From: Kudoa neothunni
Taxonomy: Eukaryota; Cnidaria
DNA: 64,000 nucleotides
Direction: 5' to 3'
Assembly (NCBI GenBank): GCA_964304625.1
Contig: OZ199839.1
Location: 3,534,001-3,598,000 of the forward strand
Shown: in pieces, positions 17,415 to 30,602 of the stretch
Position numbering within the stretch: the stretch's first letter is position 1
How the letters are laid out: each line of letters opens with the position of its first letter
The notes under the pieces: generated by a model
Database searches by the model: none
What the model was told of the DNA's origin: nothing
What the model saw: the letters and a program-made list of their open reading frames with translations, nothing else
Program-made: the position numbers and the translations under genes

Positions 17415-20400
17415 TTATGATATATTTACGGGAGATCGCCATCCACGTCTTCTGTGTAAAGCACATGAACCTAAGGTTATACCAACAACCAGTGTTACAA
17501 TGAACGCCCTAAACAACATCACAAGCAAGCAATATCTCTTATACTTACACTGCGATACCGATGTTTCTAGAAATACAATAAAATAATACAAATTTAAAAA
17601 AGTGTATATACCTAGATTTATTGTGAGAACTGTTTTTCCCCGCATCTATATGTTCAAAATCATTATTAATTAACAATAACGAAATTAATCACTCATCCAA
17701 ACTCAACAACTCTAAATATTACCTTCGCGTAGATCTGTTTGTTTAGTGGATTCTTCGTTATCGCGTGGTTTTCTATTGGCAAATATCAATGGAAGGATTT
17801 TTGCAAATGAATTATATGTAATCCAACAAAAAATTTAAATAAATCTTACTTAATCAGCTGTTATCTAAATATAAAAAAAATAATTTAATTTGATATTTAG
17901 AAAAAATTTTGATTCCTAACAACGGATAAATGTCCAAGAGGGTAATAATTTATTCAAAAAACGGTATAAATATATTTTACTAAAATATATATGATATCAA
18001 ATAAAGAGAATGAAAAATCCTAAACTTTTAAATATATAATATATAAAAAATTAAATATTAAAATTGCGCAAAAATATTAACCTTTTGTAGATTGTTGGTC
18101 TTGGTTTGTTTCTATGATTGTATCAAGAATAAGAAATCCTTTTAGTTGTTGGTTTTTAACAGAATCATCAGAAGAATATTGGATTAATTTTGTTTGTGTT
18201 GAATGTGATGTATGGCTTCCCTTGTTGTAGGTTTGGTAAGGGAATTTCCTTTCGAAGTTCATTTTGTTATATTCCTCTGTCGCTTCCTCTATAACCTGCT
18301 CTATAGATTTATATGACACGATATGTTTTTCGAAACTGAACTTCATCATATTATCATTATTGATAGTCTCAGAATGAGATATGTGCATTTTATAATCTAA
18401 ATATTACTTTTACCACATGTTATTGAACAAAAACCCACATACAAATATTCTGATGATCGATAAATGAATTCATCATTCCCAAAACCTTCACTGAATATAT
18501 AATGTAATCTTTAATATTTTGAGTTGGATGACCCATATTATTGCAGGGTAAGAAACAGTAAATATTCTCTCCACATATCTTAAAGTATTTGAAGGAGGTA
18601 TCTGAAACGATTTCTCTCATTACTATTAAACAAGTTAGCCCCTTAGTAAACTCGTATGCTTCTTTATGTTGTTGAAACTGCAGTGTGATTTGCCTGCTTG
18701 TATCAGATCGAATGAAATTTATTTTGAGGTTAAAGTCATCTAGAAAAATTAATTTATTTTTTTAATATCATATTAGGTATACTTTTCAGCGACTTTGGCT
18801 CGGAGAACACAAAGTCTGAAAAATAACCTAACGACTCAACACGAATGAAATATTTTGTGTTTGGGTTGAGTCCAGTCACATCAAAACTACCGTCACAGCG
18901 ATCGTAACATAGTGACCCGTAGCTATCACATTTAGTAGGCACAAAATTCAAATCGGCATGAGTGGATATCATGATATGACACATGGTTTCATCCCCATTT
19001 TTGATAGCTTCCATAGATTGTGTATTTCTGGCGATAAAACGTGTATTGTGATGAAAGATATGAAGCACGGTCGCCCCTTCGACGATCTCATAATGAAACT
19101 CTTTAATCGCTACAAACATGCCATTAATACCGCAATACATTATAAATTTACTTAGCGGAAAAATAAAAAGATATTTTGTGTACCATCCTTTCTGACATTC
19201 AATGAAATAATACCCTGGAACCACCGTTTCTGTGCGAAATTCATTACCAAATGCTTTACGGAATACCCATGATGCTGAATACGCATAAGGGTAAATATTG
19301 AATTCACTACAGCTAGGCCCGGTCGATCCCCATTTTATTACCTTATCTTCTCTTGAAAATTTTACAGCAGAGGATATAAATTTAGCAATTTCTTCTTTTT
19401 TATCTTAGGAAAAAAGTTATTAAATTATACATAATATAATTTTTAACCTTCTATAACAATATTATTATTTGTTTTTCTCCTTCCGATAATGGATACTCTA
19501 ATTTTTCTAGTTTCTCACCGTTAGAAAGTTTAGGGTTAAATGTTAAATCGTTGCAAAAGTTGATACAAGCAAAGCCTCCACAATTATTAAAATGGCCCCA
19601 TTCTAGGTGTCGGCTGGGGTTTTGAAATTCATATAAACACAAGTTGTTTTTATATGGATATTGATTAATAAATTTTTTATTATTTGAATTTCCTTCAAAA
19701 TATCCTTCCACCTTGGGTTGGCTGGTTCGATCAATGTATGGGAAGACGGCACTAAAATGGTAAGTGGGCAATGTGGAATCATGAACGATCTCGTAAGTAG
19801 CATCGTTAACACCAACTTTCCCAATTTCGATAGAAATTAATTTAGGTGTTCTTTCACTTAGCACGCTTCCATGTCTGGTTGATTTCAAAACTTTTCCATT
19901 CATCAGTAGGTCAAGGTGTGTATTTTCATTCATAATATTATCAGTTTTTGTTATTTTTATAAAAAATAATCTTATTTGAACTTTTACTGTTTGATTATTC
20001 TGCATAGGCTCTATTGGTATATTTATGTTTGATTAAATTAGAGATAAATACATACGAGAATGTATTCGATACACTTTGGTTTTGCCTTGGTGCTTAAATT
20101 TCAAAAATGTATCTTCAACTCCATGAGAATCCATATGAACTATTCCTTTCATATGAGATGGGCAGTTATTCTTCCATATTTTTACATCACAGTCTTCAAT
20201 AGTTATTTTCTTGGTGGCAGAATGGCCATCTGTAGCACTTATCATTGTAACACCAGCTACGCCATCTGGTAAATCATTTAACACTAGGCTGGTATCGTCG
20301 AAATAATCAAATGTAGCGTATTTGTATTTTAAACAATAATCTAAATATAATACTTTTTATATGGCACTACACATGCCTTTACCTTTATGTAATGTTATCA

Positions 20401-20428
20401 GCAAGATTGTCAATATACACTCAATCAT
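17415..20428 (-). CDS. Unrecognised type I single-pass membrane protein with a large ectodomain
   Basis: I do not recognise the family. The first exon (20428-20383) encodes a hydrophobic signal peptide (MIECILTILLITLHK). Exons: 20340-20056, 20010-19448, 19403-18783, 18739-18443, 18396-18082, 17772-17723, 17645-17612, 17566-17549, 17508-17415. Introns are 42-86 nt except between 18082 and 17772, where a small exon may be missed and the phase does not close. The ectodomain is Cys-containing, with one fibronectin-III-like strand pair (VTGLNPNTKYFIRVES) near the end of the 621-nt exon. The last exons give a transmembrane helix (IGIAVAFIVTLVVGITLG) and a short basic tail (HRRRGWRSP). One frame change is needed near 19460. 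Likely a surface receptor or adhesion protein, by topology only. Confidence 0.6.
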
Positions 20429-21657
20429 TGAGACAAAAATTATTATGCTGATTGCGATCAATCGTCCTTGCTATAGAATTTGGTAAAGATTATTGTGGTT
20501 GATGCATTTTATACTCTAGTGAATAAATGAATTAATACTCAATTCTACTGTTAAAATCTCGAATACATGATTTTGTCACGTACCACTATTGTAACGAATT
20601 TAATCCGACACAGAATTTATACGAGCATAACGCTTTATTATTGTATTACTCGTAATTAACTATACACCTCTTCTCTAATGGTAGTACACGAGATGTCACA
20701 ATAATCTTACTTTTTTTGGAATTATTAAAAAAAATCGTTTTATTCAGCTAGTAGTTATTAAGTAGTTTCATTCGTAATGTTTTCCTTTATTATTAAGGTC
20801 TAAAGTCACCTGGTTTTAAAGCTTCTACATCTTCACTACAATGATACATCCTCATTGTGTTTTGAATCAGTGAGTTCTAACATTCCCTCGAATTATATTT
20901 TTATGAAAATACTAAATTTTCCAATAAGGAACTGTAAGGAGAAAAAAGCAGATTTGATAGGTTTCAATAAAATAAAGGTACTGGCTATTACCACAGGAAT
21001 CAATTTCTCTGCAATTACTATCTCTATTAAATAACTAATTTCATATTATTTATATTTATATTTTTCTCTATTAAATTACAGAATTAGGTAACAATTGAGA
21101 ATATCTTTTTTTAACATATTTATATTGTTTATTTTATTGATTGTTTTCCATATTTACGTGAATAAATTCTTGATTCTAGTTTAAAACACAATTAAAATTG
21201 TATTGTATCATTTTCTATCAATAATAAGGTTAAAGTTGACGAATTTTGTGTGTTTTTGTAGGCCTGACATTACTCTTGAAGCGCGCGCTTCCACATGATA
21301 CATTCAAACTCGTGTAATTTAATTTATTTCCAATCTTTATAATATTTATATTATATGATTTATTATTTTTTATTCTTAACTTATGAACTTAAAGATAAAA
21401 TATGCTCATTAAACTTCACAGAAATGATGTGAATTTTCCGCTTTAAATTTCAATATAGACAAGAATTTTGAGATAACTAATCATAATTAGGTCATTTCTT
21501 AGAAATTAGATGAATATAACACGATGAACAATGTCTATCATAATCAAATAAATAATGAGAGACCTAAGAAAATTTAGTTTTTTTTTTGTATCCCATAGTG
21601 GTTATAGCTTTCCCTTTGGTCTCTCAACAGATTTCACTCAAGAGGGACTTTTTAAGG
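20429..21657. other. Intergenic AT-rich region
   Basis: No supported gene or repeat; must contain the promoter of the membrane-protein gene and the 3' end of the ZSWIM-type gene, neither with a recognisable motif. Confidence 0.5.
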
Positions 21658-23959
21658 TTAAATGATTGAAAAAAGAAAGGGAGTGAAAGTACCATCAAGC
21701 TCGATCATATTTAAAGTAGGTGCTAATTGATCTTTAGATAAAACAATCTGGAGCTCGGGAGCATTTTCATTTGAAATATTATTAACAATAATATTCTCGA
21801 TAATCTCCTCACCTTGCGGAACAATATTATTACCAACACCCTCAACAATTATTTGAGAATTAAAAATATTCTCAATAACATCTATTTTTTGTAAGTTAGA
21901 TACGAGTAAAATATTCAAGTTAAGCGTCATATACCTCTTCCTTCAGAGATATCTTCATCTTCGGCTATAGCCTCAGAGTATTCAATGGTGCGATTTCCTA
22001 AAAATAAATCAAGAAAAATTAAGTTTTCTTAAAATACCTAATTGATTTATTTGTTTTATTAATTTGATGTCGTGGTTCTTGATTATTTTTTCTATTGTGT
22101 TGAATAGTGATAGGCAACTATCATAAAACTCCCCACAATATTCAGCGGACAAAGCTGCTAGCTTATTTGTGTAAATTACAAAATTTTTTGGACGTTTTCC
22201 ATAAGAATTAAAAATTCCTTTTGGTTTTATCGTAATACTCTCTTTTGGTGTTATATTTATAGTTTCCATTTCCAAGAATCGGCTCATGTGATCATTTGAC
22301 CACCTAGGGTGGCATAAATTTGAATCGAACATTGGAAGCAGGTTAAACGCTCTCTTTTTAAAAATATGACTACATGGAAGGAGATACGATCTGTAAATAT
22401 AACAATTGCATTTTATGGATGCAGTTAAACTATCTGTATTAGTGTTTTCGTCAAAATTTTGAATTTGTTTGTGGATTATGTTGAAGGCAAATGGATTTGA
22501 ATGATTAAAATACGCGTTTAGAACTTCATTTGAGGTATCAAAATTAACTGGGTTCAGTAAATTTTGATTATATTGTATTTTCTTTCTATTCTCATTGATT
22601 TGAGAGCGTCAAAGAAATAACGGAAAAAATAATTTAGATTTGAAAATTTCTTTATTGTTTGTTTTAGTTGACCATTAATGGCTTATAATCTATTATTGGT
22701 CAAGTTTTCATAGAAGTGATGTGCTTCACTTAATCCTATGACCCCTTTATCAGCGATTGTTTCCTTATTGGATTTAAAATAGTTAGTAAACTTATCGCTG
22801 CTTTGTTGAGAAAGATTATTGCATAGTTTATCGAATTCATGTTTATTTTTCGAATAGATAATTTTATTGAGTCTCAAGCAATTGGTCCCGTTTCTCTTGA
22901 GTGATACCATATTTCGACATAGTTATTTCACGTCTAAAACTTTGGGAAACATAAAATATGAAAATCATTAGATTGGAGTTTGGCAATAATTCTTTCAAAC
23001 ACTTCCTTAGAGTGTGGTGCTTGTCAGTAATGATCGTTCGGATATTTTGAGTCATGTTCGGCATCATTTTATTAGTTGAGAAATATACCATTTAATTGAC
23101 TCCGCCGTTTCATCATACAAGATGCAGCCGCTAGTTATGTGGGCTTCACCAACCGAGTCTTCTGCAACAGACAGATACAATGGCGCACTAACAAATTAAG
23201 AAAACAACCAAATAGAGAAAACCTCCTAGGATTATCGTGAGTCTAACAGTACATGGGTTGCATCAAGCATGAATAACTCTGGAAAGAAATTAATTGTGTT
23301 GAGCATCTGTTTATCCATAAACAAGATTCCACAAACATTTTTATTATCATCTGATAAAGCACGCATTATGCGGTTATATTGATTCTTTAGAATTTCAACA
23401 ACTACAGCAATGTTATCAGATCTGACTTTGGAGGATTTTTTAATGTTGTGAATAGGTTTCAAAGGTATATCCTTGCCTATCTCGTCATTTACCTTGTCTT
23501 GTATGAGTTTTTTTTGCTCCAAGAGAAAGAAGCTCTGACAAATAGTCATCACATTGGTTTAACTTCTGAATGGGCTGGGTAAGTTCTCATAGATCCATGG
23601 ATCATTTGGATGGTTATGGGTAATGTTAGAAGATCTAATCTCCGGGAAATTTCCGTCTACATTTACTCTTAATGTAACTTTAAATGGGCAATCTCTCTTA
23701 AGGGCATTTTTTTGCGTTCGCCTTTACCTCTATTTAGGTAATGGGCTCCAAAGTAGCACACGTAAGTTATTTCGTAATACACTAACGGGTTTTTAATATT
23801 TCGATTAACCCGGCTTCGCACTGAGTTAATTCTTCTTGAATCTCGAATCTTTAGATTCACAAAATGACTTTTCTCATACTCTTAAATATAAAATTTTAAA
23901 CATTCAAAAGTTTCAAGTTTCATTCCAACATGAAAATAGTCTGAATTCGAATCACACAT
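21658..23959 (-). CDS. ZSWIM1/3-type protein: MULE-like RNase H domain plus SWIM zinc finger
   Basis: Order of parts from ATG at 23959: an N-terminal DNA-binding-like region (VGMKLETFE, KIRDSRR, RDCPFKVTLRV, ITHNHPNDPW); a MULE-like RNase H fold with FMLDATHVLLD, APLYLSVAEDSVGEAHIT, IITDKHHTLRK and SFRREITMSKYGIT; then a SWIM finger CNCYIYRSYLLPCSH (C-x-C-x9-C-x-H) near 22350-22400; then an acidic tail. Both early catalytic Asp positions are kept (LDAT, TDK). Two late introns have GT-AG ends (about 46 and 55 nt, around 21960-22015 and 21880-21935), so the tail is spliced. Frame changes are needed near 23690 and 23890, and the junction near 23165-23235 lacks a clean donor. ZSWIM1/3 are domesticated transposase relatives; I see no terminal repeats here, which favours a host gene but does not prove it. 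Confidence 0.65.
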
Positions 23960-25791
23960 TGTAGTTCAACCAAGCTCGTAAAACATGTGGAGTTACGTTT
24001 ACACTGTATAGATCAATGCGATAAATTAGAAATGATTAATATTTATAATTAATTCAACGTTAATATTGTTTTAGTCTATTAAATTCGCTAACATTTATGT
24101 TAGTAGCCGTCTATTTTCCATAAATTTACAACCATCTCAAATTTCTTTATTTTTCATAATTTAGTAGAGAAAAAAATAAATAATAGCAATGTGAAATTAG
24201 TTATTTAATTGAGATAATAATTGCGGAGAAATTGATTCCCGTATTAATAGCCACTGCCTAAAATAAACTAGATTACAAATACTATATTAAAATAAAATAT
24301 GAATCATAGTTTAATCCGGTAGGAAAGCACCCTCTAAAAATGTTTCCGTATGTATGTAATGCAGCAGCTGTAGGCGATAAAACCACAATTCGTTAACTAA
24401 TAATACCTGCCCCGCGACGACGACCAACCATAATATTGAAGTTATTTTTGTTGTATAAAGGGCACCACAATGTATCCAACTGAAATATCCACAATGTATA
24501 AATATGCGTATTTTGTTTCCAACGGACGAAATTTTTTTGATGTGTTAATTTTGAGGATTAAAAATCTTGAAAAATCCTTGATATTTCTATAAAACGAGAT
24601 TTTGAAGTATCCAAACTATTTTAAATTGTAACCATTCAGTAATTTAGATTATTTTCTCCCATACGATAAATTAGCAAATATATTGAATGATTGGATAGAT
24701 GGTTGGATGAATCATGGAAACATTGGATTTATTTTAACCGCAAGCAGTTATAAACAATTAAAAAAATTATTTTAAATCAGGGATTATTTTATAAATTTTT
24801 TTGAAAACTCTATAATGCATTGTTATAGGAGACATTTTCAAAAGTATAAATTCAAATTTTTAAACCTTCACATCCAATGATACAGCGTTTCTGTATCTCC
24901 CGCATCAAGATGCATTCATATCGGATCAGGATACAAGTTTAATAAACCAGAATGTTTCAAAAACGTCTTACCTATATAGAGAGAATGCAACATGTGAATC
25001 CATTGTTAAAAATTTTAAGTAAGTGATTTCGCGCTAATTTTTTAGATTATAATAAGGTATCCATAATGCCTAATTTAACGTTTATCTTCCATCTGTTACA
25101 TAATATATTTATTTAAATAAAAAAAATTAATAACTATCAAAACAAATCTACAATATATAGTATATATTTGAAATAAACTTTTAAAATCCAAGTATTAAAA
25201 AATGGAGAATTACGCTTGGTTTTGCTATTGCACAACTTTTCGTTGGCTCCAAAAATGTACACTATATCCATACTGCACCGTCAACTATTTTTGTCTCGTT
25301 TGTACAACTGTCACTTGAAAAAAAAGGCAAATTTTTTTTAATCCGACCCTCAAAACTTAAGGAAATTAAAAATGCAATCCGCCAGTCAAAAACTTTGGTG
25401 ACCTCTGCTTTACACGATCGTGTCGAGCAGTTAGCATGGCATGCACAATACAAGAAAGAGTAATCAAAACATTCATCAATTATAACTATGGTACACAACA
25501 GAGCATAACTGTTCGGTTATACGTCTGTTGATCGAAAATGGAAAGTTGGAGTCTAGTGATTTAAAGGGCAGAAGCAAACATGTGAGTAGTGTACAACAAA
25601 ATGGCTATAAATCATCGTGAGATTGTAAACTGTGCGAGCACTCGCATCGGCAGAAGGAACCAGTGAAAGGATAGCATGAGCACACACGCACTAACGAGAT
25701 ATTATTATTAGTAGTAGTATTAGTATATGTGGCGGGAGAATTATAAACATCGGATTTGAGGAGGTGACGATGACAATGTTTTATTTTTTGG
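23960..25791. other. Intergenic region
   Basis: AT-rich at first, then more mixed from about 25260. A 78-codon open frame at 25262-25498 (-) has no known similarity. The last few hundred bases are probably the casein kinase 3' UTR. Confidence 0.5.
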
Positions 25792-27482
25792 TCAAATTGG
25801 GCCTTGAGAAATTACTTTGATAATTGTTGGATGTTGTGAATCCAGTTCGAGCGTTATACGAACTGGGGGTGGATTGGAGGTGGATTGAAGGCCTCGAAGA
25901 ATGTTATTCACTGGAGTCATTACACCAGGTGGTACAATAAAATAACATCTATAGTAGTTTTTAATAGAAAAGTGCATTCGCGAAGGCTCCAAATAGGGAT
26001 ATCTGCCGAAGAAAGATTGTAGATAGCCTTCTTTAAGATCGTTAAGGTTCTTTCGTTCGTTTTGAGGGTGTGGCAGTTGGTTAGATGAGGGCTGAGGAAG
26101 AAACCATCGGCAGCTAGAACAAACAAACATTAATAGCAACAACACACGTATAGGAGTTAATTAAATCGAAAAAATACCCCAAGGCTGCGCATAGTGGTTA
26201 AGAACGATGACGACAGATTCATCAGATATTCTTTCATTGGATCCAAATACTTGGGTGTAAGCCAATCAAAACAAAGATCATATTTTTCGTCTAGCGCCTT
26301 CAGCAAGGATCGAAACAGCGACCGTATAAATGAATAATCAGGGGGTCTCATCGAAACGTAAATGGCGACAATAATTAATGTAAAGCATAAATTCCAAAGG
26401 TAGATCTTTGCACAAGACACTAACCGGCGTGGATAGCTTTTTTTCACATATCCGATCGTATTTTTGTTTCTTTCCTCGACAATCGATTCCCTGCCAAGGT
26501 AGACATTGAACGCAAAAATACACCAACACATATCCAATAGATTCAAGATCATCTCGCCTCGATTGTGCTATTCCGACGTGGGTGTTGATGCTCACATACC
26601 TAAATTCGACTCAGCTAGACAATAAGCTCCAACCTCATCCTGTTTCTATTACCGTGCTGTACCAGTCAACGAACGCGTGTTGTTGTATTTGATGTGATTG
26701 TGTTGAGGGCCGGATTGGTATTGTTTCGAGAGACCGAAATCAATAATAAAAACTCTGTTGCTATTGTGATCGAGACCCATAAGAAAATTATCGGGCTTAA
26801 TATCACAATGAATAATCGAGTTTTGATGCACATATTCGATCACTGTGATCAGTTGATCAGCCAACATACACACTGTTTTGATTGAGAATTTTCTATCACA
26901 AAACGCATAAAATTCTTCCAGCGATGGGCCCAACAAATCTATTACAAGTGCTTTCTGATTACGGTGATTGGTGTACAATTTCGAGAATGGCACATGTTTG
27001 CCGTCCGACAACACATTATACACTCTGGATTCGTAAACAAGTTGAGATGATGACGCATTATCCAGTTCAATTTTTACAGCAACTTCTCGATTATTGTACA
27101 CATTGTAACCGTGATACACTGCCCCAAAAGAGCCGGATCCAATTTTTTTGATCATTCGATACTTTCCAGCAATCAAATCACTGGGAGTTTGTGATGGAGT
27201 GCTGTTGTTACTATTAACCGTCGAGTTGTAATAACTAATGGTAGCGTTGGCTGCAGTTGATTGTGGTGTTTGTGCTCGACTGGAGTATAGAGGTCTTGAT
27301 TGCGGATGTGTGACCTTTTTTTGGGTGGGCACTCTCAATGCAAGAGAACTGCCGCTCACGCTAGGCTTTGGCGTTCCTTCATCATTTTTAGGTGTGGATA
27401 AAGGTGTTTTGCCACTATCGTCCCCTTTGTTCGGGGTGTTATTTCGCATAGTTATAGTAGTCACAGAAGTATATGTCACCAA
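25792..27482 (-). CDS. Casein kinase 1 family Ser/Thr kinase
   Basis: Exon 1 (27482-26653) has a Ser/Thr/Pro-rich N-terminal extension of about 105 residues, then the kinase: [13 protein letters not shown] glycine loop, VAVKIE lysine, [31 protein letters not shown]. Intron 26600-26652 joins LTGTAR to YVSINTHVG. Exon 2 (26599-26178) completes the lobe ([37 protein letters not shown]). A five-base run (26341-26345, G5 on +) forces a frame change exactly where relatives read FEEAPDY, so it is probably one base too long. Intron 26114-26177 leads to exon 3: as written the phase stops at 26081, but one frame over is open to 25792 for about 105 codons. Oddity: HCD replaces the usual HRD arginine. 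Most like CK1 alpha/delta; the subfamily is not certain. Confidence 0.9.
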
Positions 27483-29347
27483 TCAATCCACTTCAGTAGC
27501 ACACCTCGATCCTCACAGGTAGTAATGATTATAAAATATCAATCGGAAACAGATTCAGATAAGCAGATGAGATTTTTCTGATGATAAAAAGCACCTCTCT
27601 ATGGTCATAATAAGCTACAAGCTACCAAAGCAACCTACCAATTGTTCGTGTTGCACCGAAGTTAATGCGGATTGCGCGAGCATAGTGCTAAGGTTAATCT
27701 GTATGGGTGTGTTCGGGTTGTTATTCTGTTTATTGTGATTAATTGAACTGTGGTCAACGCTATTAATTATAATTAAAATCTACAATCGATTAATTCTGCT
27801 CCTTCTACCAAACATTATAATTCAACTAATTGATCTTACCTGAGAGATTAGTTGGTAATATTGTGCGGTTGCTGAATTCTCTTCACATATTAACTAATGT
27901 TGAATGCAGACTCGAAAATTTCAACTCCTATCACAATTAGATAGGCCAATTAAACTTACGATTGCGCTTAGAGCAGTGCGACTGGTCATTATTTGTTACT
28001 TGTTATATTCAATTGGCTCTCACTTCAGCCCGCTTAAAGTTGTATTGTTGACAATTTAATTTCTTAGGGGAGTTGTAATCTAATTGGAGTTTTTCTAAGT
28101 TAGTGTGATCTAAATATTACTTAGTCATTTGTTAGCTGGTTGTTGATGATATTGGTTTTTAATATTTTAACTTTCTTCTATTATATAATATAATTTATAT
28201 AACATAAATTACTATTCCTATCATTAAATTTAATTTAATTAATTTGAATTGATTGCAAGTTCATTTTTAAAAAAATTATTAGTTTAATAATTATTCCAGG
28301 TTGTTTTTGTACTTAAATAAGAATTTACTGAAGCTTAGACACTCGCATTTGTAATTGCGAAACAGTTTAGTATGTGTTCATTAAATAATTGGGGGATTAA
28401 AAAATTGAGGTGGGATAAATCCCGCAAATTAATCCTCTTATTGGATATGTACTCTTTTATTTTATCGTAGTCCTCCGTTGAGAGGATTCCTTTTATAATT
28501 TTATATTAATCCATTCAATTATTGATTTATTTAAACCGATATAATAACAACCAGGTGACCGACAACGCTAGTCTAGTATTATAAGGTTATTTATTCTACA
28601 TATTTTTATTAACATTAACTCGCATATAAATTTTAAAGTAATACTTTATTTGTATAAATATTGAAAAATTCTGTTGTAAAATGTTAAATATTATTAATTT
28701 GGTCACATGATTCTTGTCGGTAACTTTCTTAATATGGTGGAATTTCGATCTCAATACTAAGCAATTTGCATTTTAAGTTGACCTATCTCGTTTTATTTCT
28801 AAAATATATAGAAATAATATTAATAATTGGTCTAGAAATCTAAAAAATTTATAGATCGTGATAATTCATTCTATTTATTTTAAGACATCATGTAAAAAAT
28901 TCTCCGAATCGCGTCACTTAATTATTTGTACCTACTCTTTAGCGCATCCTCAAAAAAATATTCTCAAGCGATACAATTATTTCGTGAAACATTATGTATT
29001 GAATATCGCTCATTTTGTTATAAGTGAGATATAAAGTTACCGATTTCTAACCATTATACGATTGTTAGTGTTATGTTAATGTTGGTGACGCTTGCGCTAT
29101 TACATTATAAAAAATTAATATGTTTTCTTTCGTAGATGTGAAAACACGTCGTATAGATCTCTCACACTTTTTAATAACAAGCGCTTTTAGAGATTTTTTA
29201 ATTTGGTCGGTGATAATATAAATACAAATTAGCAATCGTGGTATTTACATAATACAAATAATGTTTCCTTACCTCTTACAACCTTAAATTTTCCACAAAA
29301 ACAGGATCAACAATTTTCGATATAATATAAAAAATAATTAAAAGCAA
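27483..29347. other. Intergenic region upstream of casein kinase 1
   Basis: The first 600 bases are less AT-rich and probably hold the kinase 5' UTR and promoter; the rest is AT-rich with no supported gene. Confidence 0.45.
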
Positions 29348-30602
29348 TTAACCTTCCCGGGACCATGCGGGATCATTCGTGATCCCATTTTTGGTAAATG
29401 TTTCTGCTTACCTATATAAACTTTTCTATTTAATCTAAGATTAATGTATATTGTCTAGAAATACAAAATTTCAGATAAATTATAGTATTCTACGGTTCAA
29501 AAATTATGTTTAATGTTACGTAGCACTGATATATGTTACTTAAAATTATTTTATACGGTTGTATCAAGTGTATTCAATTTATATGATAAGAAAAATGATC
29601 ATTTCAATATATACTGTCACGACCAAACTGAGGAATATTTTAATTTGCAACCATACTTGTTATCTGTTAAGGATTCCGATGATGGAATAGAATTAGAGGA
29701 GATTAATCCACTATTATTGTTGTCCAGGTTATTGCGCGTTGAAAACCGAACGGGTTGCCTGATGTGTGTTAAAAAAAATTTTGACGTACTTATTTTCTCC
29801 GTTAATTAAATTTAAATTGCAGTAAATTAAAAGGTGGCCATATTTTACTAAAATTAATAGTTTAGTCAAATAATTAAAAGATTAAAATTCGTCACATTAT
29901 TTCTGTTTCATAATATTGTCAAATTTCAACGATTCCCTATTCCAAAAAATTAACAAGTCATCATTTATGTAAATCGTTTGATTTTTTTAATTTTTAGTGA
30001 AATTAGGTCAGGCCATTCCCTTATTAAGTTATAACTATTGAAACGATTAAAACTATGTTGAAACAAATAAGCTTTGAATCATATTTATATTCTGATAAAA
30101 AATAATTTCACTCATAATTAAAATAAATTCCTCCTTATTTATTTAGATTCAATATTATTCTTAATTTCTCAAGATATGTTTACAAAATATCTTGTGTAAA
30201 TCAATGTTGGATTACCGACATTGATTTACACAAAAGTTATCTCCTGTTAGTGACGTGGCCGAGCCGGCAAATATTGATATTAAAAGTGGCGTAGAAGTTT
30301 CTATTTTGTTACATTCATTTAAAAATGAAACCGACATAGTTACATCAATTACATCCACCATTTGGAGTTTTGTTTGGATAAGTTTAATTGGTAATGTCTC
30401 CCGACATGGATACGATATTTTTAACAAATTCTTTTGTCGCTTTGATATTTTAAATATATATTTTAATGGTCAGAAGATTACTTAATCTATATACCAAACG
30501 TTAGAATTATATTCAATCATTAAAGTAAAAACCACTGGGGTCACTGATCGACCCCCATGGGAACACACGTAAGTTTTTTGAGCACGGTCCTTCGAGGGTT
30601 AA
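29348..30602. mobile_element. TTAA (piggyBac-like) element of about 1.25 kb
   Basis: Bounded by TTAA at 29348-29351 and 30599-30602. Left end TTAACCTTCCCGGGACC; right end, reversed, TTAACCCTCGAAGGACC. Inside the left end is GGGATCATTCGTGATCCC and inside the right GGGGTCACTGATCGACCCC, both interrupted palindromes. The interior holds a 98-codon open frame (29513-29809, +) that I cannot tie to a transposase, and a 16-bp-stem hairpin (30192-30233). Probably non-autonomous or a reduced copy; length nearly equals the element at 50481-51731. Confidence 0.7.
30192..30233. repeat. Perfect 16-bp inverted repeat
   Basis: TTGTGTAAATCAATGT at 30192-30207 is followed after 10 bases by its exact reverse complement (30218-30233). 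It lies inside the TTAA element and could be an internal structural or binding site. Confidence 0.9.

Noticed and set aside
29513-29809. 98-codon frame in the TTAA element as a transposase
   Set aside because: No piggyBac motif such as the VDEQ/FKGRCP region; origin undetermined.
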